Source: Roseovarius albus | GTDB lineage: Bacteria; Pseudomonadota; Alphaproteobacteria; Rhodobacterales; Rhodobacteraceae | Assembly: GCF_900172335.1 (NCBI RefSeq) | Contig: NZ_FWFX01000007.1 | Location: 62,001-126,000 of the forward strand | DNA length: 64,000 nt | Direction of reading: 5' to 3' | Notes under the pieces: model-generated | Told to the model about the DNA's origin: nothing | Seen by the model: only the letters and a program-made list of their open reading frames with translations | Databases searched by the model: none | Program-made: the position numbers and the translations under genes | In this document: positions 10,967-19,843 of the stretch, one piece after another | Numbering within the stretch: position 1 is the stretch's first letter | How the letters are laid out: each line of letters opens with the position of its first letter

Positions 10967-10995
10967 CATTTAGCCCAACTAAAGGCTTGGGTCAA
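10967..10995 (-). promoter_or_regulatory. Candidate sigma-70 promoter of rhlE
   Basis: On the minus strand TTGACC (10995-10990) and TAAATG (10972-10967) are separated by exactly 17 bases. This predicts a leader of roughly 97 nt that contains both hairpins. The -35 element is strong, the -10 element only fair. Confidence 0.4.
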
Positions 10996-11037
10996 TGGAA
11001 GGAGCCTAAACCCCATTATTTCAAGGAAACTGGTGGT

Positions 11038-12021
11038 TTATTGGCCATTGCTGACCACTTGGGCGATCTTGGGGAAGTGATGATTTCGCTTCGAATCTAA
11101 ATCCAGAGAGATGGCGTGAAGATGATCAAGGGTTTCCAATTTTTCGCGCAATTCTGGCGTTGCAACGCAGACTTCCGTAAAAAACTCCTGCAATGCTGCT
11201 TCTCCACCGGATTCTTCTATGGTTGAAAACAGCTCGTTCATTGTGATTTTTTGCTGGCTTTGGCGTGCATTGCTGGTCAATTCAGCGCGATAAGATCCCT
11301 TTTGCAGTCGAAAGCGATAGCTGCGACGCCAATGGGCCCAACTAGGGGCATGCAAGTGTAGCAAACGCATCCCAGTCAGTTCGTGGGCGTTTGCCATCCG
11401 TTTGCCGTTCACGAAGGCGTTGTGAATTCTTATTCGAATCCCGGGTCGACCGGTGCGCACAAAGATTTTTCCGGCAACATGGCTCAGGAATCCGCCATTT
11501 AGCTGTTCGCCAAAGTTTGGATAAATTTTCAGTGTTTCTTTACGGCGTAAGGCTGGGCGGGTATTGCAGCCTTTCGCCCATATTTGTCCTTCTGGGGGAG
11601 GATTGAACGGATCGGGAGCCAGAGCTTCGATTGGGCGCACCTGTGCGGTGGTGACCCCGTCTGGAAGCTGCGCAAGCTGCTCTGAAATGGAATGAGTGGA
11701 CGATAGAAATTCATCAACATCTATATGCGCCAGCCAGTCGACATCTGTCGCGCGCCGGTAGCAATGCGTTGCGTTAATCGATTGACGGGGCTGGTGTTGG
11801 TCAGGTCGCCCTTTACGTTGGTGCCAATAGGCATCGTCACAAAAAATGGCGCTGCAATTGGGGTGCTCACTCAATGCGGTACGCGCGACGGGATCATCTT
11901 CATCCAGATAAACGTGAACCCGGCTGGCTCCCAGGTCGAGATGATAGGCGGCGAAATTCAGGATATCTTTTGTCGGGGCTTTGATCGTCGCGACGACGCC
12001 CCAGCTTGGATTACTGCTCAT
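11038..12021 (-). CDS. glycosyltransferase family 2-like protein
   Basis: This 327-residue soluble protein looks like the Glyco_tranf_2_4/GT92-type group: an N-terminal nucleotide-sugar fold (ATIKAPTKDILNFAAYHLDLGASRVHVYLDE arrangement) followed by the acidic metal motif HIDVDEFL. There is no signal peptide or membrane segment. Acceptor and sugar are unknown; roseobacters often carry such single transferases for surface polysaccharide. It is separated from the genes on both sides by short gaps and may be a single transcription unit. Confidence 0.7.
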   Translation of the reverse strand: MSSNPSWGVVATIKAPTKDILNFAAYHLDLGASRVHVYLDEDDPVARTALSEHPNCSAIFCDDAYWHQRKGRPDQHQPRQSINATHCYRRATDVDWLAHIDVDEFLSSTHSISEQLAQLPDGVTTAQVRPIEALAPDPFNPPPEGQIWAKGCNTRPALRRKETLKIYPNFGEQLNGGFLSHVAGKIFVRTGRPGIRIRIHNAFVNGKRMANAHELTGMRLLHLHAPSWAHWRRSYRFRLQKGSYRAELTSNARQSQQKITMNELFSTIEESGGEAALQEFFTEVCVATPELREKLETLDHLHAISLDLDSKRNHHFPKIAQVVSNGQ

Positions 12022-12106
12022 GCGGGAAAAATGCCTGTCATATTGGGCATGTGCAAGCCGGATATTGGATTTCTTGGCAGGTTGTCACAAATTTAGTGAC
12101 TAGACT

Positions 12107-12766
12107 CTAGGTTTTGCTGGATAGAGTTTTGCTCATCGCATGAGGCGCGGCTGGCATGTAACCGGCTCGCAACACGTGTAGAGTCGCTAGAGGGGTTAAG
12201 ACTGTAACTTCCCCACCTCTTGGGCGAATAAAGGTCCTGTCATATCCGCGCGGAGTATACCGTAGCAGACTGTCATCCCAAACCAAATGAGGGTGGCCCT
12301 CAAACAGTATGAAAGCGCCGTTTGGCAAATTATCCAGTACTGCAGTGTGCCGGACCTGTTCACGCCTACGATTGACCCGATCACGGTGCATTTGTTGGTC
12401 AATTGATTTCAAGTCAGTTGCAGGGCCGTGAGCGATATCCCAGTATTTCCGGAAACGCCGGTAATCCTCAAGACGGCACTCTCCGCAGGGGCGATGCCCT
12501 GCTGCGAGTGCAACTGCCTCGTCCAAGAAGAACAATTCGGTGTATCGGCGTGGCGCCATGATCTCGCGGTGGCGGTTCTTGAATTCCAAGACACAAGTGA
12601 CCCACGCTTGATGGGTCCAACGCGAGACTCCAAGGCACCGGTCCCAATCGTGCAAAATGCCACGATTACCCATCAGTGTTCCACGGGCCGAATTGACCAC
12701 GATCTCGCCCGTAGGTAAGACGCGGTTTTGCAGCGGTTTTTGCCGATCCTCGTGGGGCTGTGTCAT
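12107..12766 (-). CDS. Protein of unknown function with an Ada-like PCxxC segment
   Basis: I do not recognise this 219-residue protein as a named family. Residues 77-107 (ELFFLDEAVALAAGHRPCGECRL and on) strongly resemble the second half of the zinc-binding domain of the Ada methyl-repair protein, where a sae-eAlaaGyRPCkrCrP pattern carries two metal Cys. Here those would be Cys94 and Cys97; Cys44 and Cys58 upstream could complete a site. No methyltransferase catalytic motif (PCHRV) is present. It lies between a glycosyltransferase gene and prfC, all on the minus strand with short gaps. Any role in alkylation sensing is inference. Confidence 0.6.
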   Translation of the reverse strand: MTQPHEDRQKPLQNRVLPTGEIVVNSARGTLMGNRGILHDWDRCLGVSRWTHQAWVTCVLEFKNRHREIMAPRRYTELFFLDEAVALAAGHRPCGECRLEDYRRFRKYWDIAHGPATDLKSIDQQMHRDRVNRRREQVRHTAVLDNLPNGAFILFEGHPHLVWDDSLLRYTPRGYDRTFIRPRGGEVTVLTPLATLHVLRAGYMPAAPHAMSKTLSSKT

Positions 12767-12797
12767 AGCCCCATGTTAATCAGCACGAGTGCAAAGT

Positions 12798-14405
12798 TTA
12801 AACCATCATTTCCTTGGTCGCGGACAGGGTCACGTCCGGGTAGTCCCTGGCGATGCGGTCAATGTCCCACTGCAGTCTTGTCAGATAAACTGTGTCGCCA
12901 TCGTGATCATGAGCGATGTGCTGTTTGTTCGCGTTGATGAAGGCATCAAGCGGTTGTTTTTCACCTGTGGCCCAGCGGGCCGAGGTGAATTGTGACGGCT
13001 CAAACCGCACGGGTAAACCGTATTCCAGCTCAATCCGCGAGCCGAGGACCTCGAATTGCAACGCGCCAACGACGCCGACAATAAAGCCAGAGCCAAAGGT
13101 AGGTTTGAAGACCTTGGCGGCCCCCTCCTCAGCAAACTGCATCAGGGCTTTTTCCAAATGCTTGGCTTTCATGGGATCACCCGCGCGACAGCTTTGCAGC
13201 AGTTCTGGCGCAAACGACGGAATGCCCGTGGCGCGCAGAGCTTCGCCTTCAGTTAGCGTATCGCCAATACGCAGCTGTCCGTGGTTTGGAATGCCGATAA
13301 TATCGCCGGCCCAGGCTTCTTCGGCCAATTCTCTGTCAGACGCGAGGAATAGAACAGGGTTTGCAATCGCCATGGGCTTTTTTGTGCGCACGTGCGTCAG
13401 TTTCATTCCACGTTTGAAGTGGCCTGATGCCAAGCGGACAAACGCCACTCGATCGCGGTGCTTGGGATCCATATTGGCCTGCACCTTGAAGACAAAACCA
13501 GTGACTTTCTTTTCTTCGGGTGCCACATGTCGGGGATTGGCTTGCTGGGGTTGAGGCTCAGGGCCGTAGGTGCCAATACCATCCATCAGTTCCTTGACGC
13601 CGAAAGAATTGATGGCCGAACCGAACCAGATCGGCGTCATATGCCCTTCCAGAACGGCCTGCGGGTCAAGCGTTGGCAGCAGTTCACGGGCCATTTCCAG
13701 CTCTTCCTTGAGCTGGTCAATCAGTTCTGCGGGGACATGTTCGGCCAGTTTCGGATCATCCAGGCCATTAATCTCAATGCTTTCAGCAACCTTGTTGCGG
13801 TCGGCCCGGTCCATCAGTTCCAGCCGATCATTGAGCATGTCATAACAACCAATGAAGTCGCGTCCCTGACCAATCGGCCAGCTGGCAGGGGTAACGTCAA
13901 TGGCCAGATTTTCCTGAATCTCGTCAATAATCTCAAAGGTATCGCGGCTTTCGCGGTCCATCTTGTTACAGAAGGTCAGGATCGGAAGGTCGCGCAGTCG
14001 GCACACCTCGAACAGCTTTTGTGTCTGGCTTTCTACACCTTTCGCCCCGTCGATGACCATGACAGCGGCGTCAACGGCTGTTAGTGTGCGATAGGTGTCT
14101 TCGGAAAAGTCCGAGTGGCCAGGTGTGTCGACAAGGTTAAAACGAAATTCGCGAAAATCGAACGACATCGCCGAGGCGGATACGGAAATGCCGCGGTCTT
14201 TTTCCATCTGCATGAAATCGGATCGGGTGCGGCGTGCCTCACCCTTGGCGCGAACCTGGCCGGCCATTTGAATAGCCCCACCAAACAGCAGGAACTTTTC
14301 AGTCAGGGTTGTTTTCCCGGCGTCGGGGTGCGAAATGATCGCAAAGGTCCGGCGGCGAGCGATTTCTGACGGTAGATCGGGGCGGTTTGAGGCTGTATCC
14401 AACAT
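12798..14405 (-). CDS. prfC: peptide chain release factor 3
   Basis: This 535-residue translational GTPase recycles RF1/RF2 from the ribosome after peptide release. GTPase motifs are SHPDAGKTT (25-33), DTPGH (93-97) and NKMD. The length and the RGISVSASAMSF switch region match RF3 rather than EF-G. It stands alone between short intergenic gaps. It is a standard full-length gene with no anomalies seen. Confidence 0.96.
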   Translation of the reverse strand: MLDTASNRPDLPSEIARRRTFAIISHPDAGKTTLTEKFLLFGGAIQMAGQVRAKGEARRTRSDFMQMEKDRGISVSASAMSFDFREFRFNLVDTPGHSDFSEDTYRTLTAVDAAVMVIDGAKGVESQTQKLFEVCRLRDLPILTFCNKMDRESRDTFEIIDEIQENLAIDVTPASWPIGQGRDFIGCYDMLNDRLELMDRADRNKVAESIEINGLDDPKLAEHVPAELIDQLKEELEMARELLPTLDPQAVLEGHMTPIWFGSAINSFGVKELMDGIGTYGPEPQPQQANPRHVAPEEKKVTGFVFKVQANMDPKHRDRVAFVRLASGHFKRGMKLTHVRTKKPMAIANPVLFLASDRELAEEAWAGDIIGIPNHGQLRIGDTLTEGEALRATGIPSFAPELLQSCRAGDPMKAKHLEKALMQFAEEGAAKVFKPTFGSGFIVGVVGALQFEVLGSRIELEYGLPVRFEPSQFTSARWATGEKQPLDAFINANKQHIAHDHDGDTVYLTRLQWDIDRIARDYPDVTLSATKEMMV

Positions 14406-14450
14406 GCGCGCCGTATAGAGCGAGAGAGGCTAAGGTGCAATAAAGATTGC

Positions 14451-15479
14451 CTACATGGTCGAGGCACGTTTGAGCATATTTGCAGCGTCGGGATGTGACA
14501 GCAGGTCTTTCGCAATTTCAAAATCGAGATGTGGCCGGTGTTCATGCACAGCACAAGGTAAGGCATCATCCAGATCTGCAGGCAGGGCCGCGCGTGTGCG
14601 TGGATCCATCATCAGCGTTTCTGCGGCAATTCCCTCGGCGAAAATAATCTGATGTTCATCAAACAAGAGTTGGAAATACTCGATAAATCCGCCGTCATGT
14701 TGCACCACAGTTGTGCCATTGATCAGATGCCGGGCCCGCACCAAAATTTCGGCTCGGCCCGCACCGATTGTATCAGAGCGTTGATAGATGAATAGGCGAT
14801 GGTCCGGGCTGACAATCAGGTCATTTGAATTGTGTAAGGCACCTGCTTTGATCCGAACCGGTGCAAATTCGCCTGCAGCACGTACGGTGGTTTGGCCAAT
14901 CCAACGTATGGGTTGCACTCCGTCATAACGTGTCAATACTCGGTCGCCTGCTTTAAGATCTTGAACAGATTTCTGCGCGCCACTTGCCAAGGTGATGCGT
15001 GTATCACGGGCAAAAGAAACACAAGAAAGCTCAGCAAACTTCCGGATCGCCTTGTCGCGATCAATGCCGATCAGGGTATATCCGGTTTTCGTTATGAATG
15101 GGGCCAACGGCATTACATAGATTTCGGCGATGTGCCCTTGAGCATCTACTTCAACCCAGATCAAAGCTTCGATAACATTTCCCGTCGCGCACATTAATGT
15201 CAGGCAACTGTCCATGCACACCTGTGCACCGGGTTGGCCTAATGCGCTGTCTGCGCTGACCTTGAAATTCAGTTCGCCGTCGGTTGACAAATTGAGCTGA
15301 GACAAAGTTGCATTCGTACCCAATTCGTAAGTGTCATCGAGATCGAGTTCATTTGCGAAGGAGATCGGGTCACCGACATTTGCGCCTGCAACAACAAAAA
15401 AATCCTTGGAACGATATACAGGAAGCGCTTGTTTTGGATTGTGGGTACTATAATTCATACGGATAAGAGCTTTACACAT
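14451..15479 (-). CDS. Hint-domain (hedgehog/intein-type) protein
   Basis: This 342-residue protein has a Hint_2-type domain from about residue 153 to 300. Cys153 begins the domain (CVSFARDTRITLASG), followed by VQDLKAGDRVLTRYDG and the block SPDHRLF (224-230). The N-terminal 150 residues do not match a family I know. No C-terminal extein or splice-junction Asn is evident, so it is a bacterial stand-alone Hint protein, a group abundant in roseobacters and of unknown function. The ATG at 15458 (Met8) is an alternative start; neither has a clear ribosome site. A large palindrome lies upstream at 15521-15545. Confidence 0.8.
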   Translation of the reverse strand: MCKALIRMNYSTHNPKQALPVYRSKDFFVVAGANVGDPISFANELDLDDTYELGTNATLSQLNLSTDGELNFKVSADSALGQPGAQVCMDSCLTLMCATGNVIEALIWVEVDAQGHIAEIYVMPLAPFITKTGYTLIGIDRDKAIRKFAELSCVSFARDTRITLASGAQKSVQDLKAGDRVLTRYDGVQPIRWIGQTTVRAAGEFAPVRIKAGALHNSNDLIVSPDHRLFIYQRSDTIGAGRAEILVRARHLINGTTVVQHDGGFIEYFQLLFDEHQIIFAEGIAAETLMMDPRTRAALPADLDDALPCAVHEHRPHLDFEIAKDLLSHPDAANMLKRASTM

Positions 15480-15520
15480 TGAGAAGGTACTAACGTAGCA
15501 CGTTAATATTAGTTAAATTC

Positions 15521-15545
15521 GTCACAATTAGGGGTCAATTGTGAC
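15521..15545. promoter_or_regulatory. Perfect 9-bp inverted repeat between divergent genes
   Basis: GTCACAATT and AATTGTGAC are exact inverted copies separated by 7 bases (AGGGGTC). The site is centred between the divergent Hint gene and the SDR gene, a position expected of an operator that controls both. The binding protein is unknown. Confidence 0.55.
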
Positions 15546-15623
15546 GTGGCGGATTTTCTCATTTGTGAGGCAGAAGCCAGAACTTGTGGCACAGAAACAC
15601 CCGAATACACGGTGAGGAAGAAC

Positions 15624-16403
15624 ATGGATCTTGGAATTAACGGAAAGCGGGCTTTGGTCTGCGCATCAAGTAAAGGTTTGGGGTTGGGGTGCGCTCGTGC
15701 ATTGGCGCAAGCGGGTGTGCATCTGGTGATGAATGCACGCGGCTCTGAAGCACTCGAGGTTGCAGCGCAGCAAATTCGTGATGAATTTGATGTAGACGTT
15801 CGGACGGTTGCTGCGGATGTGACCACACCTGAAGGGCAAGAGGCTGTTTTGGATGCCGCAAAAGATGCCGATATCTTAGTTAATAACGCTGGTGGGCCCC
15901 CTCCAGGTATGTGGACCGATTGGGACCGGGAGGATTTCATCAAGGCACTGGATGCCAATATGCTGACGCCAATCACTTTAATCAAAGCATTGGTGCCTGG
16001 CATGATGGAGCGAGGCTGGGGGCGGGTGGTGAACATCACCTCGCAGTCCGTGAAGGCACCTATTCCTGTTTTGGGCTTGTCAAACTCAGCGCGCGCAGGC
16101 CTAACCGGATATGTTGCGGGTACGGCGCGCCAGGTTGCGGGACACGGCGTGACAATAAACAACTTACTACCGGGAATTCACGCGACTGATCGTGCTGTTT
16201 CGTTGGATAGCGGCGTGGCGCAGGCTCAGGAGATCAGCATGGAAGAGGCAAAGGCACAACGGTGCAAGACGATTCCAGCGGGAAGGTATGGTACGGCCGA
16301 AGAATTTGGTGCCGCTTGCGCATTCTTGTGCAGCCAGCATGCCGGGTTCATTGTTGGTCAGAACATTCTGCTGGACGGCGGCGGCGTCAACGCGACGTTG
16401 TAA
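15624..16403 (+). CDS. SDR family oxidoreductase
   Basis: This 259-residue short-chain dehydrogenase/reductase resembles 3-oxoacyl-ACP reductase-like members. The cofactor loop is at residues 12-20 (CASSKGLGLG), NNAGG follows, and the catalytic Ser and downstream region lie in ITSQSVKAPIPVLGLSNSARAG, where the usual Tyr-x-x-x-Lys is replaced by Ser-x-x-x-Arg, a known variant in some SDR subgroups. The ATG at 15624 has GAGGAAG 5 bases upstream; an earlier in-frame start has no support. The C-terminal GQNILLDGG fits the family. Substrate unknown. The next gene starts four bases after its stop. Confidence 0.85.
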   Translation: MDLGINGKRALVCASSKGLGLGCARALAQAGVHLVMNARGSEALEVAAQQIRDEFDVDVRTVAADVTTPEGQEAVLDAAKDADILVNNAGGPPPGMWTDWDREDFIKALDANMLTPITLIKALVPGMMERGWGRVVNITSQSVKAPIPVLGLSNSARAGLTGYVAGTARQVAGHGVTINNLLPGIHATDRAVSLDSGVAQAQEISMEEAKAQRCKTIPAGRYGTAEEFGAACAFLCSQHAGFIVGQNILLDGGGVNATL

Positions 16404-16406
16404 TCC

Positions 16407-17525
16407 ATGGCCGAGCGGTTTTCTCTCAAGGATCATCTGTTTAATCCGCAAAGCTTGTCGGAATTGGCCGCCGAATATGCGGCTGCTTTGCCGGATTTCG
16501 ATTCCAAGGCGTTTATGACGACGGTCATACCGGGGCTGGACAGTCGGGAGCTATTGGAGCGGTTGGAGTGGATTTCGGACTGCATTCAGGGGCAACTGAA
16601 TGCGGATTTTTCAGGGATGGCAGACCAGCTTGAGGTGGCTATGCCGGTAGAGTTGAATCCCGACCTGACCGATGATGATTTCGGTCGTTTCATCCATGCG
16701 GTCCCCGGCATACTTGCTGTCCGTCATGGGCTTGAGGAGCACCGCGAACGTGCGTTGGACTTGATCCATGAAGCAACCAAGCGGTTTTCAATGGAGTTCT
16801 ATATTCGCCCGTTCCTGAACCGGTGGCCCGATGAAACCTGGGAGCGTCTGATAGGCTGGGCAAAAGATCAAAACTACCATGTCCGACGTTTGGTGAGCGA
16901 AGGCACGCGCCCTAAGTTGCCTTGGGCAAAGGGAATCACGATTGACCCGCTTCGACCTTTGGAACTGCTCGACATACTATATACAGACCCGACCAGATAT
17001 GTGACGCGGTCCGTTGCAAATCATCTGAATGATATCTCAAAGATTGAACCAGACGCTGTGCTTGCACGTCTAAAGTCTTGGCGAAAGGAGGCAAGGCAGA
17101 CCAAGGTTGAGTTCGATTGGATCGAACGCCATGCCTTGCGCACCTTGATTAAACAAGGGCATGCAAATGCGTTGGCACATTTGGGATATCGCAATGATTT
17201 GGATTTCGAGGCCGCGTTGCAGCTTGATGCAAGGCAAGTTGCCATTGGCGATGCAATTGAGTTGTCATGTGAGGTTTTCTGTAAGGAGACCGTGCCGGTT
17301 CTTATAGACTATGTCATGTATTTCCACAAACCGGGTGGCGCTGAAAGACGCAAGGTTTTCAAGTGGAAGCAAGCGCAATGCGAGGCAGGGACCCCCCTGC
17401 AATTGCGCAAACAGCACCGGTTGAAAAAAGATGCTTCGACTTTCACTATTTACCCCGGCCCGCACCGGGTCGAATTGCAGATCAACGGGCAGATTGTTGC
17501 GGATACCGTGTTCACTGTTCGGTAA
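16407..17525 (+). CDS. DNA alkylation repair protein, AlkC-like
   Basis: This 372-residue protein resembles the AlkC branch of HEAT-repeat DNA glycosylases that remove 3-methyladenine. The diagnostic stretch is NYHVRRLVSEGTRPKLPWA, followed by TDPTRYVTRSVANHLNDISK, both typical of the HEAT repeats that wrap DNA. The C-terminal about 100 residues (CEVFCKETVPVLIDYVMYFHK to VADTVFTV) look like an Ig-like beta domain known in some AlkC proteins. It starts four bases after the SDR gene, so the two are probably cotranscribed. Confidence 0.8.
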   Translation: MAERFSLKDHLFNPQSLSELAAEYAAALPDFDSKAFMTTVIPGLDSRELLERLEWISDCIQGQLNADFSGMADQLEVAMPVELNPDLTDDDFGRFIHAVPGILAVRHGLEEHRERALDLIHEATKRFSMEFYIRPFLNRWPDETWERLIGWAKDQNYHVRRLVSEGTRPKLPWAKGITIDPLRPLELLDILYTDPTRYVTRSVANHLNDISKIEPDAVLARLKSWRKEARQTKVEFDWIERHALRTLIKQGHANALAHLGYRNDLDFEAALQLDARQVAIGDAIELSCEVFCKETVPVLIDYVMYFHKPGGAERRKVFKWKQAQCEAGTPLQLRKQHRLKKDASTFTIYPGPHRVELQINGQIVADTVFTVR

Positions 17526-17535
17526 AGCGGCGTAT

Positions 17536-18219
17536 TCACTGATTTGAAATCAACGTGGCGATCCGATGAGCGATCGCCTTGCTGGCCTTCGCTGATGGAT
17601 GAACCATGTCCAATCCATGATAGCTTCGGTCCCCGTAGGGAACCATATCGGCGATGGACAAAAAGTGGATGCCGTCATCAGTTTCAGAGAGAAGCGCGAT
17701 CCGTCGTTCCAACTCGTCGCCTTCATTCTTACATCTTTCGATTGGGGAACCTAAACCCGGACTGCGCAAGTATCCAACATAAACCACCTGTGCACCTGTG
17801 GCGCGCAGTTTGCGGACAAGGGTGGTGATTTTTCCGGAACTTCCATCTTCAGTAATCAGCTGATTCATTTTTCGGTCGCAATTATTGCACCCGCACCCAA
17901 AGACCAGATCATTCCCGCCACCATTCAGGATGATCCATTCCCAATTTCCCGCGGCATACTGTTTCCCAATGTTCAGGCCCATACTGCCCGTTATCGGCAG
18001 GATGTAGGAAATCCTGACACCCGGTACCGAGCGGTCAATGACAGGTTTCCTCAAAATCCTGTCCACGTTGTCTGGGACCGATTGCCGGCCCAAACTATTG
18101 GTCGAAAGTAATGAATCTCCCATTGTCAGGATATGTGGCGACTTTTCACGGCTGACTGTGTCTCCGCATGATACAAGGAGTAAACTGCTGAATATGGCTG
18201 CGAGTACGGGGAGCTTCAT
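17536..18219 (-). CDS. SGNH/GDSL hydrolase lipoprotein
   Basis: This 227-residue protein begins with a lipoprotein signal (lipobox LLVSC, lipid Cys18), so it should be anchored in the outer membrane or periplasm. Catalytic motifs of the SGNH esterase fold are GDS (34-36, in TMGDSLLS), Gly-Asn-Asp in GGGND (100-104) and Asp204-x-x-His207 (DMVHPSAK). A CGCNNC cluster at 109-114 just after the Asn block probably forms a disulfide. The substrate is unknown; the family hydrolyses acyl or acetyl esters. It converges on the AlkC-like gene with a 10-base gap. Confidence 0.82.
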   Translation of the reverse strand: MKLPVLAAIFSSLLLVSCGDTVSREKSPHILTMGDSLLSTNSLGRQSVPDNVDRILRKPVIDRSVPGVRISYILPITGSMGLNIGKQYAAGNWEWIILNGGGNDLVFGCGCNNCDRKMNQLITEDGSSGKITTLVRKLRATGAQVVYVGYLRSPGLGSPIERCKNEGDELERRIALLSETDDGIHFLSIADMVPYGDRSYHGLDMVHPSAKASKAIAHRIATLISNQ

Positions 18220-18340
18220 TGGAATGTACTTGGGACTCGGAAGTTAAGATTCGCTCGCACGTTATGCGTGAAATGTGACGTATCTTTGCCTGTTAAGTAG
18301 GCGATCTGCACCTTTGTTGTTTTGAGTATTCTATAACGGG

Positions 18341-18365
18341 CCATCACATTCGCGTTGGGTGATGG
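18341..18365. repeat. Inverted repeat upstream of the sodium:solute symporter gene
   Basis: CCATCAC (18341-18347) and GTGATGG (18359-18365) are exact inverted copies with an 11-base spacer, 67-91 bases before the symporter ATG. It may be an operator or part of a leader hairpin. The rest of the 18220-18431 gap shows no gene. Confidence 0.35.
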
Positions 18366-18431
18366 TGGGAAGCTGGATTGCAAGAAAATGTCCTGTTAGG
18401 CGGAGATAACTGTCAATCAGGGATATAGCGC

Positions 18432-19802
18432 ATGCAATCGACCGCCATTATACTCGTATTTGCCGCCGTTATCGTGGCAAGTCTCCTCGCGGCCCCTCGT
18501 AAAGCTTCGGTTGACGGGTTTTTCAGCGGGTTAGGCCCGCAGGGACAAGCACCTGGGCTGTGGACGTTAGTGCTGAGTCAGGTGACCACTTGGATCTTTG
18601 CGCGGTCCCTGATGAATTCGGCGATTCTGGGCTATTATTATGGGATTTGGGGGGTTCTGGCTTATGCTGCTTACTACGGCTCATTCCTGACCGGTGGTTT
18701 CATCGTCGCGAGACTGCGCAAAGCGGGCGCAGGCTCTGTTCAGGATTGGCTTGGCGCGCGGTTCGGGCAAAGTGGTGTCCAATGTTACAACGTGGTCATT
18801 GCGCTGCGCCTACTCTCCGAAGTTTTTGCGAACCTGTTGGTCGTCGGACTTATTTTTTCCGCGATCTTGCCCGAGGTCGGAGTTGCCAAGAACGCCTCGA
18901 TCATTTTCGTTGCCCTGTTGGGGCTGGCCTACAGTGCCTGGGGTGGGTTGAGTGCTGCGCTGCGCACTGACGTGGTGCAGATGCTGGTGTTTCTTGTTGT
19001 ATTTTTTGCCGCCTTTATCGCGCTGATCACAAGTCCGGGCTTTGATATTATGGCTGTCGTAACGGCACAGGGCGTCTCTGGCTCATGGAATGGTCAAGTT
19101 CTTCTATTGGTGGCATTCTTGCAGGTATTTTCCTATCCGGCGCATGATCCGGTGATGATGGATCGCGGTTTCCTGGCAGATCGCGGCACAACGCGGGCGG
19201 CGTTTCTACACGCCTTCTGGCTTTCGAGCATCTGTATCATTGCCTTTGGAGTCTTCGGGATTCAGGCGGCCCTGAGCGGGGCAGAGTACGAAGGCCAGTT
19301 GCTGGGGACCTGGGCCAATATTTTCCCAACATGGATTTTTGTCGCATTGCTGCTGTCTTTGTTGATCAGTGCAATCAGCACCTTGGATTCCGCACTGGCA
19401 AGTGCCGCGCGTCTGGTGGTGGATGAGCTGAAACTCAGCCCGCGCACCCTGAATGGCGGACGTGTTGCTATGGTCGTCTTTATGGTGTTGGGCGGGGCGC
19501 TGACGCTTTGGGGCAATCAAACATTGTTTGATGCCGTTGCCGTCAGCGGCACGGCCAGCATGTTTCTGACACCCGTGCTATTTGTTGGCTTGGTACTTGG
19601 GCGGTCTGTTGCCCTGTGGTCCTACATGGTAGCGTTTGGCGCTGCCATGTTTGGCGCATTTCTTTACTTCAAGCGCGGCAGTGAATGGGCGATTCAAATT
19701 CTGCCAGAAGGGCACAAGTATGAGCAGCTTCTGGTGATCTGTGTCGCTGTATTGGTCGTGGGGTTTGTCGCCGTCTTGGCGGGAATGCGCAAACGCTCCT
19801 GA
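18432..19802 (+). CDS. sodium:solute symporter family protein
   Basis: This 456-residue inner-membrane protein has about 12-13 hydrophobic segments and the SSS-family layout. Features include the Gly-rich first helices with LSQVTTWIFARSLMNSA and the conserved region FSYPAHDPVMMDRGFLADRGTTRAAFLHAFW. Such proteins couple sodium uptake to import of sugars, amino acids, urea or organic acids; the substrate cannot be read from sequence. An AGGGA ribosome site lies 9 bases upstream of the ATG. The convergent cupin gene follows after a shared terminator hairpin. Confidence 0.85.
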   Translation: MQSTAIILVFAAVIVASLLAAPRKASVDGFFSGLGPQGQAPGLWTLVLSQVTTWIFARSLMNSAILGYYYGIWGVLAYAAYYGSFLTGGFIVARLRKAGAGSVQDWLGARFGQSGVQCYNVVIALRLLSEVFANLLVVGLIFSAILPEVGVAKNASIIFVALLGLAYSAWGGLSAALRTDVVQMLVFLVVFFAAFIALITSPGFDIMAVVTAQGVSGSWNGQVLLLVAFLQVFSYPAHDPVMMDRGFLADRGTTRAAFLHAFWLSSICIIAFGVFGIQAALSGAEYEGQLLGTWANIFPTWIFVALLLSLLISAISTLDSALASAARLVVDELKLSPRTLNGGRVAMVVFMVLGGALTLWGNQTLFDAVAVSGTASMFLTPVLFVGLVLGRSVALWSYMVAFGAAMFGAFLYFKRGSEWAIQILPEGHKYEQLLVICVAVLVVGFVAVLAGMRKRS

Positions 19803-19805
19803 AAC

Positions 19806-19838
19806 AGCGCCCCGGATCACGCGATGTAATCCGGGGTG
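19806..19838. terminator. Bidirectional terminator hairpin
   Basis: CCCCGGAT (19810-19817) and ATCCGGGG (19829-19836) form a perfect 8-bp stem with an 11-nt loop between two convergent genes. T-rich sequence after it is weak on both strands. Confidence 0.6.
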
Positions 19839-19843
19839 TTGGT

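Noticed and set aside
13458..14084. 208-codon frame antisense to prfC
   Set aside because: Fully inside a well-conserved RF3 gene, no recognisable protein features.
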